DNA of 64,000 bases from contig JAKJXP020000025.1 of NCBI GenBank assembly GCA_022225965.2, forward strand, positions 248,001-312,000, written 5' to 3'. Positions 23,997-34,542 of the stretch are shown in pieces (positions within the stretch are counted from its first letter, which is position 1; each line of letters opens with the position of its first letter). The notes under the pieces are model-generated. The model made no database searches. It saw only the letters and a list, made by a program, of their open reading frames with translations, and had not been told where the DNA came from. A program made the translations under genes and the position numbers. The stretch comes from Diatrype stigma. Taxonomy: Eukaryota > Ascomycota > Sordariomycetes > Xylariales > Diatrypaceae.

Positions 23997-25776
23997 CTGT
24001 GAGTGGTAGCAAGCAGTCAGTTAGCAACTAACCGTAAGTATCTTTCAGCGACCAGCGCTTGGAAGACCTGTGACCTAGAGCCATATCTTCTTCCACATAG
24101 AGCAACCTTTAGGTGTTCCTAAGTGTATCATAGGGTTTGGCTGGTGGTATCGTGTATGTGTAGGAGTATGAGGAGGTTCAATGTACTGGATAGGTATCCG
24201 GCAGGCTTCATCCCACCGTCCCAACTTTCCTACGTGACCTCGACTAGTTCAACCTCTATATGGAGGGCAGTTTTGATAAGATTCGGGTATGAACAGAAAT
24301 GATGAAAAGGTTGTCCTTGTTGGGCAACGGGCGGGTAGCAAAATAGACGGTCTGCCAACTAAAGGCACTTGGTGGGTTTTCCTTGGAACATAGTTACAGA
24401 GACGTCAATCTTCGAGGTTCCAAGGTTCCAAGGTTGTCAACCAACTCGCTAAGGTCGTCCTATTACGTACATACATACATGTACGTACATTGCCCGTGGG
24501 AATTGGGTATTTTAGGTATCATTAGCGAGGTACAATGCATCAACCGCTGCAACCTTGTCCTTGACCGTTCATTGTTCAGTTCAGTGTCACACGAAGGCCA
24601 ATTCAATCAATGTTCTTGCCTCTTGCTTCCCATTCGGAAAACTAAGGGATTAGTCCCGGCTTTGCCCGGCGGGGTATCCCCACCCGTACCCGTGAGCCTG
24701 GAATGGCTGCAATGTTGAGTGCCGCGGTGCCTGTTATTGGCCAGCCTCAGCTTTGTGGGTGGCAGGCCGATGTCACAGCACCTCCGCCCCATAGCCTGGA
24801 TATCTGGGTAGCCCATAGCCACATGTCACCCCTACAGGCACACAGGCTGCAGGTCCAACCAACAACTCAGGTCTTCATTTAGCACTCCAAAGATGTACTA
24901 TGGTACTATGGTGAGGACATCGGTGACTATGGAGCAGAATTACCGACATATGACGACATTTGTTGCGGACCCATAGTTACCTAGATCTCGCGCGCCCTGC
25001 CACGCCTGCTAGTTAATTCGGCAATCCGTCTCGGGCAGCAACTAACTAGGTACATAAGATGCTCACCCACGTACAAGTCGAGGCCGTTGTCGATAAGACC
25101 TGAGATCAATTGCAACGGATGAGAACAACATGGAGCAGACATGTAGTTATTTCCCCTGAGACCTGCGTAGACTTCGTAGATAAAATGCTTTCCTTCCAAC
25201 ACCACGCTCGTGGTTACCACGTATTTACACTTACAAATGAAGTACATACATACATACATACATACATAGCGCATATATAATCGTTGTTACGACTCCACTG
25301 ACAGCCCTTGGGGAATAACCAATACTGAGGTGCCGACTCCTAACTAGATTTTAGCAGCTTTAAGTTACCTAAACCTACGTTAGAGACACATAGTAACTAA
25401 TACCCGGACGTAACTTCATACTACAACAGGAGCTTCACATACATAGTACCCGAACTTGAGTTCTTATTGTTCAAATTCGCGGTTCTACTAAGCGTCAGTT
25501 TGACAAGTAGTTACATTTTGTTACTCAGGAGTTCGGGTAGACGGCTCGACTATATCTTTCTATACGCATATACGTCCACGGGTATATTCTTTCCCTCCTT
25601 GAACATCACTGCCGCCAACAGCTACGTTCGTTCGTTGCAATTCCCCACACCCCAATTCTCCGGTTCCCGTGATTTTGCCAAGGCCCCTGTCACATTGGAG
25701 ATTCGGGTTGTATTTTCGTTGTATATACATGGCATAATCATCTCCGTCTGTTTTTTGTTTCCCGCACCATCACCAC

Positions 25777-25850
25777 GCAGGCAGGCAGACAGGCAGACAG
25801 GCAGGCAGGCAGGCAGACAGGCAGACAGGCAGGCAGACAGGCAGGAAGGC
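25777..25850 (+). repeat. CAGG/CAGA tetranucleotide tract
   Basis: Mixed GCAG and ACAG units over about 75 bp, ending about 65 bp before the ATG at 25916; probably in a transcribed leader. Confidence 0.9.
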
Positions 25851-25915
25851 AAGACAAGACAGTTATCCCCCCGACTCCCCCGACTCCCCCCCTTGCAGCG
25901 AGACGGGGAATTATT

Positions 25916-26113
25916 ATGACTCTCTCCAACGTCGGGTCGGTCGTGCTCCATGTCGTCGTCTTCCTCGCCACGCTCGTCAACTTCCACTCGGCCCTAGCCC
26001 ACGTGGAGCCGGTCTTCGTCATCGGCTTCTACATCATCTCGCGCGTGCTCGGCCGCAGCCCCGACGACTTCTGGCAGGATGGTCAGGGATGCGAATTCCG
26101 AGTTGACTCTTGA
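25916..26113 (+). CDS. Small hydrophobic ORF overlapping the transporter start
   Basis: A 65-residue frame begins with ATG at 25916 and ends 35 bp inside the next gene, in a different frame. It has two hydrophobic stretches (GSVVLHVVVFLATLVNF and PVFVIGFYIISRVLG) and strongly GC-ending codons up to about 26080, as in real exons of this window. It could be an upstream ORF controlling the transporter. It could also be a separate micro-protein, or a 5' exon joined to the transporter: a GTCAGG at 26081 and an AG at 26149-26150 would link the frames with a 70-nt intron, but that donor is weak. I do not recognise the protein. Confidence 0.45.
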   Translation: MTLSNVGSVVLHVVVFLATLVNFHSALAHVEPVFVIGFYIISRVLGRSPDDFWQDGQGCEFRVDS

Positions 26114-28003
26114 GGCCGTCATGGACGGCTACGTGACGCCCCGGGAGGAGCACTTCGTCGTCTCCACCGGCGCCCTGCGGGAGCTCGGCCGGGAGCGGGA
26201 GCGGGAGCGGGAGCGGGAGCGGGATCGGGATCGGGATCGGGACAAATCCCCCCACTCCACCGGCCGCTTCGAGGCCCATGACCCGAACAGCCTCGCTCGG
26301 ATGATCTCCAATGCGAGGAAGAGCCGGTTCGGCAAGAAGATCGGCATCAGAGATCGGATATGTTGCTACCAATGGACTTGGTTTACAATGGTAAGCGGTC
26401 GGTCGTCGTCGTATGTGGTACGATGATTACTTTGCGGCCATTGCTCGCTTCTCTGCTCACACTTACTGATCTGTGGCTAGACTATGGTAAGTGACACAAG
26501 TGCTGAGGAGAGAAATAGGAGGTATGCACACGTCATTCTCAACTACTTTCTCATTAACAGGCAACCGGCGGTATCGCGAACGTCTTCCACTCCAGTATGT
26601 TGTTCTTCTTCACAGACGAAAGTATAGAAAATTGTACACTAACGAACATCCCGTATTAGTATGGTCCTCTTACGGAGCCAGCTGGCTCTATTATCTGGGA
26701 CTTTTCTTCTTCCTCTTTAACCTCTGCCTTTTCATCATGAACTGCATCTTGATCGCGATGCGGTTCTGGATGGTGCCCGGCAGCTTTTACCATTCGTTCC
26801 GAGACCAGGTCGAATCCCTCTTCATCCCAGCCGTGGTGAGTTCCCCTGGCTCTGGCCACAACACCACATGTTGCTGACTCCCTAAGGTTGTTTCGACTGG
26901 AACGATCCTCATCAACATATGTGAATACGGCATCCCCTACTCCAATAGATGGCTCGTATATGCGATGGAATGTCTCTTCTGGATATATACCGGCATCAGC
27001 GTCATCGCCAGTGCCGGTATGTATCTGATTCTTTGGTCGACTCAGTAGGCTTTCCCCACCCGCTACTGGTCTCTCTCCCTCTCTCTACCCTCGAATCTAA
27101 AAGTATACCCCTAGAATATTCCCCATCCATACGATGACCCCAGTTTGGGTCTTTCCCGCCTACCCTTTACTCCTGAGCGCCCCCTTCGCGAGCAACCTGA
27201 TTACTTCGACGGTGCAGGCGGCTGAGGCCCCGGGTATCAACTTTACGCCAATAGCGTTCTGCTCTATCACAGTGCAGGGTACGGGGTTTCTCATCAGTTT
27301 CATGATATGCGCCGCCTTTATATACCGTCTCATGACGCAGAAGCTGCCTCGGGATATGCAGCGACCTGGTGTGGTAAGTATCGGCGTAACGGTTGATAGA
27401 ACAAGCCAACAATCTTCCATGTCCTATTTTATATCTTATTAACACCACTCGTAGTTTATATCTATTGGACCCAGTGGGTTCACCGTTGCCGGTATAGGTA
27501 AGTTGTTGCCCTCTTCTTCCCCAACCACCAAAGCGTGTTTTCTTTCTTCCTTCCTTTCTTCCTTCCCCCCAATCTGACAAGACCCCCTATCCCCCACAGT
27601 CGCGCTCGGCCAGCAGTCCGCCGTCATCCTCCCACAGAACTTCGAGGGCGAGGAGCACGCCGTGTTCATCCTGCGGGTGATCTCGATCCTGGTGGGCCTC
27701 TGGCTCTGGGGGCTCAGCCTCTGGTTCTTCCTCGTGTCGGTCGGGTCGCTGTGGAAGTACGTCCGGCCCGAGAGCACCATGCCCTTCCAGATGACCTGGT
27801 GGTCCTTCGTCTTCCCCAACACGGCGCTCGTGACGGCCACGCTGGCGCTCGCCAAGGCCCTGGACAGCGCCGGCCTGCGCATCTTCGGCTGCGTCATGGC
27901 CGCCTGCCTCATCCTCGTCTGGCTTCTCGTCTTCGTCACCATGATCCGCTGCCTCTGGAGGCGGCAGCTGCTGTGGCCGAAGGAGCTGGAGGACACAAGG
28001 TGA
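26079..28003 (+). CDS. TDT-family C4-dicarboxylate/malate (or sulfite) transporter
   Basis: Eight exons: 26079-26390, 26481-26486, 26561-26594, 26660-26835, 26887-27044, 27115-27373, 27455-27497 and 27600-28003, giving 463 residues. All junctions keep frame and have GT..AG ends. The family is the voltage-dependent anion channel / tellurite-resistance-dicarboxylate fold (Mae1, Ssu1, TehA), with about ten membrane helices. Motifs after splicing include QWTWFTMTMATGGIANV, TQIFPIHTMTPVWVFPAYP and SIGPSGFTVAGIV. The 6-nt second exon supplies Thr-Met; skipping it would still leave a family-like FTMATGG, so alternative splicing is possible. The cytosolic N-terminus contains an Arg-Glu/Arg-Asp repeat from a GGGAGC tract (26183-26243). 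Substrate cannot be chosen between malate, sulfite and other anions. A small ORF overlaps its start. Confidence 0.88.
26183..26243 (+). repeat. GGGAGC/GGGATC hexamer repeat coding for (Arg-Glu)n(Arg-Asp)n
   Basis: In-frame hexamer units in the transporter N-terminus give about six Arg-Glu and three to four Arg-Asp pairs, an alternating-charge segment likely to vary in length between strains. Confidence 0.85.
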
Positions 28004-28606
28004 TGATAGTGAGATGGTAGTAGCAACAGTACCCGGGGCCCTCTAAAGACTAGTTGAAGCTGGCGCTAGATAGGGTATTTATTGCGTTGCCAATATCTAT
28101 TGCACCTACCTACCTTATGATATACGCATAGATGTTTAGCAAAGACTTTGTTCTTCTTTTCTGACCCTGCTATTTATTACGAGCGTTCCTTTGCTATCTA
28201 TAATAGAGGAGGGGGACACATCTGTTGCACGGCATCGAGGTCATTGTTGCTTGAAATCTGGGCTTCATAGCGAAAGCAGTTAGATACCTCCTAGACATAA
28301 CTTCACGTCATGTGCATAATACACGACTGCATTTCACCGTTGACCATTCAACTCCCCAGAAGAAACAAACAGGGTATGCATGATAGTGCTTGGGATTCTT
28401 GAGACTAGAAACATGTGTCTACCAAATTCACCATGCCATCAGTGACTTGTAACACCTATACAGATACACATATTCATCGTGCGCCTTGCAAGTACTACCC
28501 AGAACACATGGGTATCTCAGGTAAACTAAGCCTTAGTCATCTATGCTCGTGAAGTCATGATAGAGTGCCGACGTGATCCAGTACCTAGCCCGTCAATGGG
28601 TGAATA
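28004..28606. other. Intergenic, convergent 3' flanks
   Basis: 600 bp of AT-rich sequence between two convergent stops. Nothing is recognised. Confidence 0.6.
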
Positions 28607-31557
28607 CTATTCAACCTCCTCGATCCTAGGTCTGCCCTTTGCCATAGAGCCCAAACCCAACCCCGAATTCAAACCAGGACTCGGACCTTCCTGCTGAAAA
28701 CGCAGTGTCGGCGATAGGTTTGGGGCACTGATATTCAGCCCCGCGAGCTGCGACAATGTACCAGCGGAACCACCATGAACACCCCTCCTCGCCTCTGGCA
28801 TGAGCGCCGTGGTCAAGGCCCAGCTATCAAGACACGCCACAACCTCACTCGCGTTGCTCTGCACAAGCCCATCATTGTCCGTCTGGGCGACATACTTCAA
28901 AACGCGAGCCATATCCGCGCGACTTGCATCAGTAAGCCCAAACCCGACCTCGAGTTCGCGCCCAGCCTCGCGGGCGTCCGCAAGTGCCCGCACGAAGCGG
29001 TAGATGACGATAACCGCCGCACGCCGCAGGATGCCTGCTTCGGGCCCCCGCTCGAGCGTCAGAATGTCGAGCGAGAGCGCCACGGCGGCCTCAGCGAGCG
29101 CCGCACCCAGGCCGGCGATGTTGGTCTCGAGTGCAGTCGCGACCGCCGCGAGTGCCGACGCCCGGATCCGGAGGTCCTCGTGCCCGCGCTTGCTCTCCCA
29201 GCCGCCAACGATCTGGGCGATGGCCTCTTCTCGCACGCGCTTCTCCTCTTTTTCCTTTTTCTTCGCCTTATCGTCGTCATCGTCGTCAGTATCATCGTCA
29301 CCTAGGTCTGGCACTTCGCCGCCCCAAGCGTCTGACGCCTCTTTGTGCTTCCTCGCCTGCGCGCGCGCCTGGAGGGCCTGGCGCCTCTCGGTCTTGGGGC
29401 GGCGGCCGCGTCGGCCCGCGGTCGCGAGGAGGGCCTCGGCAATGAGGGCGGCGGTCTCGGCCGTGAAGGTCTCGCCCAGGCGCTGGATGACCTGGGTCAG
29501 GGCCTCGCCGAAGCGCAAGCGTGTGTCAGTATTGGCCCGCTCGTGGCTGTCGACGTAGTGCTCGAGGAGCTCCTTGGTGACCGACCTGGGGTGGCGCGTC
29601 GCGAGCTGCGTGAAGAGCTTGATCACCCGAAGGTAGGTGTAGTCCTCGTCGTCGCCCAGCAGCGAGGAGAGCAGCGCCAAGACCGTGGGGATGTCGAGGA
29701 TGGGACTGTTGGCCTGAATGAGGGAGGAGAGCAGGTTGAGGCCTTCGGATCGCACGGGGGGTAGCGAGTCTGGATCGGTGATATACTGCATGGCAAGTTG
29801 GTAGGATTTTCGGTCCTCTACTTGTTGGTCCGTTGGTGCCGATATCTGCTCCGACGGGTCGTCCATTGCGTCTCGGTAGGTCAGCAGGAGAGAGATATTA
29901 TGCGCAGTCTGCGACACGTCAGGATCTTGCGCCTTGCTGATGGTATTGAGGGACGACTCGATTGAAGCCAAGACAGCACTGTCGATATTCGATTTCTTGA
30001 ATTCCGGTGCGGTCACAACCAGGTTGAGCAGACTGAGCGCGACAGCTGTCAAGTCGTCGCTTTCCATGGCCGACTCAAAGCGGCTGAGCATCCCGCTGGC
30101 CAAGTCCAGAAGGTTCTTGGGATCCGATACCAGTCTATTGGGCATTACTTCCATCATTTTCTGCAGAACCTTGGCCTTAATCAACGCGCTCGTAGGGTCC
30201 GAAGGTTGCTCTTCGTAGACCTGGATTTTGATCTGATGAGATCCTTCACGCTTCGCTAGCGAGTCTTGCAGGAGAATTAGAAACATTGCACTTATCTCCG
30301 AGTCCGACTTTAGCGACTGCAAAAGCTGCACAAAGGCATTGACCTTGGACTCGAGTTCGCCTATATCTAGTCCACGTTGCTCTGCGTGATGACCGGCCTG
30401 CAGCCAGCGCACGCGGATACCACCTCCTGCTACGCGCTCGTACTCCCACTGGAATACAGCTTCATTGCTTTCACCTCTGTAAAGGAGGTTGTCAACGAGT
30501 TGGCGGAGGTCCTCGACATCTTTGGAGAGTTTCAGCAATGTCTTCAGAAGGTTCCGGGCAGGGTTGCTGTATCTGCTCGCGATGTCCTCATCCTGGTCTG
30601 GCCATGACGATAACGCCCAAAGATGTGGAAGTATCGGGTGGAGAAGCCTCGCCGTGAGCCCTGGGTTGGGATGGGAATTGAGTAATGATGACAGGCATCT
30701 CAAAGCACTGGCGAGCTCATCCGGTCCAACAAGGACCGCAGACCTAACTATACTGATGGATTCATCTGTGGATCCGCTGGAAGTCAGGGGCCAAATAGGC
30801 TCCCTAGGATTGCTCTGTAGATGGGCATCCATACTTGGATTGATTTGTATAAGTATTGAGCGCGCGAAAATGTTCCAGCCGGCAGATCCTAAGCAAGGTC
30901 GTTAGCAGCATAAGTACCCTCGCTCAGAGCAACTACAATACTTACCACGTGAGCCAAATTTCCGCCTCCCTAGAATACCGAAGCCAATGACATAAGCAGC
31001 AGCTTTGATTAGGTCAGGGTCTTTTCCATCCAGGAGCGCAAAGAGCTGTGGCGCAATGCTCTGATACCATTCGCGGGCATCGACGTCCACCGGTGGAATG
31101 GACAGAATGTTCGTCGCCATCTTGAGGCTTTCCATAGTGATGTTGCCCCCGCGTCTCTGGGGTACCGCTGCCTCCGACGGCATCACGGTGCTGGATGGGT
31201 GCACCGAGAACACAAATTCCAGGCTTGCTTCAACACCGCCCGGACGTTGAGGTAGTTCGGTGAGAACCTTCATCAGATGAGGCCGGATCCCGTCTGGAAC
31301 CCGACCTGGCTTGATGAGAGCATTCAAGGCTTTCATGAGTGGGAAAACCGGCGTGCTTCATAGGGCATTAGGCTGTGGCCACGATACACCTGGTTATGCC
31401 TAGGTACTTACCTTGAAATGAGGTGCTCGAACTCCGACCTAGGCATGGACGGAACATCCTCATCTGGGACAAAGGCCTTGATGGCCGCTTGCTCGATTTG
31501 CTTAACGAGTGCATCTTCGTTCTCTGTGGCGTTCTTGCTCTTCTTCCGCTCTTGCAT
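28607..31557 (-). CDS. RTP1: Rtp1/TANGO6-type RNA polymerase II assembly factor
   Basis: Exons complement(31412-31557), complement(30946-31355) and complement(28607-30888) give 945 residues, close to the yeast length. Introns are 56 nt (GTAAGT..TGAAG, branch CTAAT) and 57 nt (GTAAGT..GCTTAG). Splicing yields LISSTPVFPLMKALNALI and GRRKFGSRGSAGWNIFARSI. The protein is an all-helical HEAT/ARM-like solenoid. It includes RRPKTERRQALQARAQ and an acidic tract (DLGDDDTDDDDDDK) before the C-terminal Rtp1 domains. Yeast Rtp1 binds RNA polymerase II subunits and helps nuclear import of the assembled enzyme. The start at 31557 is the first ATG after an in-frame stop; an extra 5' exon cannot be excluded. 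Assignment rests on the overall pattern around the 'ALNALI..P...RP.L...LTELPQRPGGVEASLEF' block and is good but not certain. Confidence 0.78.
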
Positions 31558-32026
31558 TCTGGTGTGCTTCTAGTAACCGGAGAAGCGTCTCGAAGGCGTC
31601 TTAACAAACCCAAACCAATTGGTTCACCACCAAGGAATACCTACGTGGGAGAAACCGAGCATGAATACCTAGGTACCGACCTGGTGCACAAGGAAACGTG
31701 CCTCGGTGATGCTTACCTCGAATATTCGGAAGGCTATCAATCATTCCTTGCCACGTAAAATGATCTGAAGAAATGATGAAATGATGATAAGTTGATGCTT
31801 TCTAAGATACTTCCTGAGATGGAACCCACTGGTATGTATGTAGTCTAATAGGTAATACCACTAGGTACCTGATAGGTATGTACCTACAATTCTACAGTAG
31901 GTTCACGGGTAGGAGGTACCTGTAATAGGAGACTTACTTCGGCTGGCAGTTTAATTTGTCAGCCGACACGGCACGTGCCACAGCTGGCAGCTCAGTCGCG
32001 ACAGGCGCGACCTGTTGCCGTCTATT

Positions 32027-32065
32027 TACTTTCCCTTTTCCCTTTCCCTTTCCCTTTCCCTTTTC
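32027..32065 (+). repeat. CCCTTT pyrimidine tract
   Basis: About five CCCTTT units with a one-strand pyrimidine run, resembling fungal CT-rich promoter or leader sequences, but no gene start follows that I can identify. Confidence 0.8.
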
Positions 32066-34366
32066 ACAATTCACACCAATGCATCATAGACTTTCCTCTC
32101 CAATGTCAGCCGACAGCTTTCTGCATCAGTACCAGAAACGAATTTGCTCTCGATGTTTTCCCCGAGATACGGCTTGCATCATCTCAGACCCGCCAAAACC
32201 CTCTCCAATTGAAGCTCTCTCGCCCCGTTCCTGCCTCTGTTCGGCAGAAACCGGGGTTCCCACACAACTCGCATGGCGCCTCCCCCACAGTTCTCCGATT
32301 CCCGTTTTCCGAAAGGAATGTCCCTTGGGCCCCTCAGCGGGTCTCGAAACCCACACGGCGCGTCGCTGTCCGGGGTCACTGGGACCCGATTGTTCAGCCG
32401 CGTGTGGCATCCGCCGTGTGAGGGTGGCTAGCTGGCTGGCCTTGCGAGGCCCCGCTGTTGGGAACGGCGTCTCGGAACTTAACCCTAAGCTATCACTTGG
32501 TTCTAGCCTTGCGCTCACAGTCGTCCGGATCCGCCTTCTAGACTTCCCGTTGCCCGTGCGAGGCTGTACGCTGCTGAAAAGCAGGGTGCGCCGAGCCGGC
32601 CTCGGGCGGTGGAAGGGCGGTAGGACATTCCAGTCGTCTTTCGACGCGCGAGGGTCTTTGCCATGAGTCGTCCGGTAAGAGCTCCTGGTCTGGAGTCGCT
32701 CGTCGGCATCGTTCCACTGGAACTCGTACTCTGGTCATATGGATCGTGTTGTGGTGCCCGTCGGAGCTGGAGGGACGGAAGATGCTTTTGTTGACGGCTT
32801 ACTGCTTGTTGGGCATGGTAACGGTCTTTCGACCGTGCCTGTGTCTGAGACTTCGGGTGGAGCATAACATCGACTTCACACAGTCAGAGCAAGAACATTT
32901 CACTCAAATTATCCTTCCCGTTGACGTCTCGTCAGAATCGCTCTGTCTTGTTTAAGCTTAGTGAACGAGAGTCATTCGGTTACAACAGAAATGTTCGAGC
33001 TTTGATCTTCTATCCCAATTGTCCCATGTCTTGCTCCCGGCACCCAGGTCTCTTGTCACACCCAACATCCTGCAGTGGTCGGTATAAACCCCGGCTTTTT
33101 TCCAAAGTAGTCGCGAAGTATCCAATCCGTCCCTCCACTCTTTCCAGCCCATAACATCATGTCACGGCACCCGCCACCGACATGCTCTCCGCGAGGTCCG
33201 ACCAGGCGCATCAACTTCCTCTCGTGGGTCTTGTCCCACGATGATGGGAGACGCCAAACTTTTCGTCGATTTCCCATGTGGTAATCGACGGAACTTCCTC
33301 ATCTCTGCCAGCGATGGACGGAGAAGAGACGAAAGTGCGACTTTTATCGACGTTGTTTGATCGTACGCATCTGCCCTCCTTGCCCGCCTCTAGGCTCGAT
33401 GGAGAGGAATCAAAAACTAGTCTGCGTTGGCAATGCGTTCAACAGAGAGAGCTTCTTTGAAGTTAGTTTCGACGGAGACGTTAATGATAAAAGTCGCCGG
33501 TTTCGACGAGCAAATACGTTGATGATGGTTCTGGTTTCCTTGAAAGCTAATGGCTGGACGATCTGGGTCGAAATGTCGAGGTTGTCAGGGATGGATTGCT
33601 TCATCTCACGAGCTGCAAGGCCGGGACCCATCTAGAGTTGGAGTCAAAGCTTAGTGCTTGTCCGGCCCTTGCGGGTCGTGAGAAGTTGTGTTCATCTCGA
33701 AAACCTACAGTCAATTTTTTGGACATTACAAACCAAATCTCCAGAAGCTGCGTGGTGGTCTTGGGCTGTCCTCCCGCATGTGGAAGGCAGCCCCCCTTTT
33801 TTGATAAGTTGCTACTAAAAAGAAATGGATTGCCATATGCTAACCTTACATAGGTAAATGAGGGTAGTATTGCTTAGTAGCAACCTGCTATAACCATGAG
33901 TCGTCCCAAGAATTACCCCAGCTATACCTATGCGGTGGGCAACCAGACAGCTAGCGAGCTACCTCATTTCATGAAGCAGGCTGGCAGGTAGGCAGTAGGT
34001 GGGAGTCTGTGTTGTAAGTATAATTAGCTTGAGGATTTCCAACAAGGCAGGCTTTGATATTGCAGCAATGAGGCCTCCAGAACACCTCGCTGACTGACAT
34101 GGCGGAAGAGCTACGATGTCATTGTTTGGTTAGGAGTACCAGGCCGATACACGCGCGGGGGTCAGCAAGCTTGCAGCCACAGCCACAGCCAGTTCAACCA
34201 ATAAACACACCACATTTGAATGAGCTCTGTAGGTATGTAGACAGGCTGACAGAGACATGCATATCGGGAGTGCAATGCGGTGCTACAGCGGGAGATCGGG
34301 TCTCACCCCCTCTATGTAAGGGCTTTGAAGTGCTTTCCCATCTGCCCAATAAGCCTTGTTCAGCTC

Positions 34367-34374
34367 TATAAAAT
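34367..34374 (+). promoter_or_regulatory. TATA box candidate
   Basis: TATAAAAT lies 176 bp before the ATG at 34543, with a CCAAT-like GCCCAAT about 20 bp upstream of it. This is suggestive only. Confidence 0.35.
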
Positions 34375-34542
34375 ACGTGCGGCTGCGGCTTGGCCGTAGG
34401 CATCTTGCTCAAATATTTCGCATGCATTCCCACAACAATGTCTCCTGTTCACCTCCTTCTCTTCAAACACCGCGGTTGTTATAATCTATGTGATTATTAG
34501 CCCCTGGTGCCTAGAGTTCCTTATCCTCCCCGGCTGACTGAA

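Larger units (their letters stand above)
23931..25915. other. Intergenic: divergent promoter region with repeats
   Basis: 2 kb between divergent genes. It contains a GGT/ACC trinucleotide run (23962-23996), a CATA run (25243-25268) and a CAGG/CAGA tract (25777-25850) just ahead of the next ORF. No gene is called, but the missing first exon of the PP2C gene could lie at its left end. Confidence 0.55.
31558..34542. other. Gene-poor stretch with short decayed-looking frames
   Basis: 3 kb with no recognisable gene. The part at 32150-33650 has a higher GC content than other spacers and many overlapping open frames of 60-240 codons on both strands (longest 31956-32666, +), but none resembles a known family. 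A CCCTTT tract lies at 32027-32065. It may be decayed coding DNA, a non-coding transcript or an unannotated multi-exon gene; I cannot decide. Confidence 0.5.

Noticed and set aside
25777..25850. CRISPR-like short repeats
   Set aside because: Contiguous tetranucleotide microsatellite without spacers, in a eukaryotic genome.
31956..32666. 236-codon plus-strand frame
   Set aside because: Begins over a CCCTTT repeat, gives a Phe-Pro repeat and then an unstructured Ser/Arg/Pro mixture; no family features.
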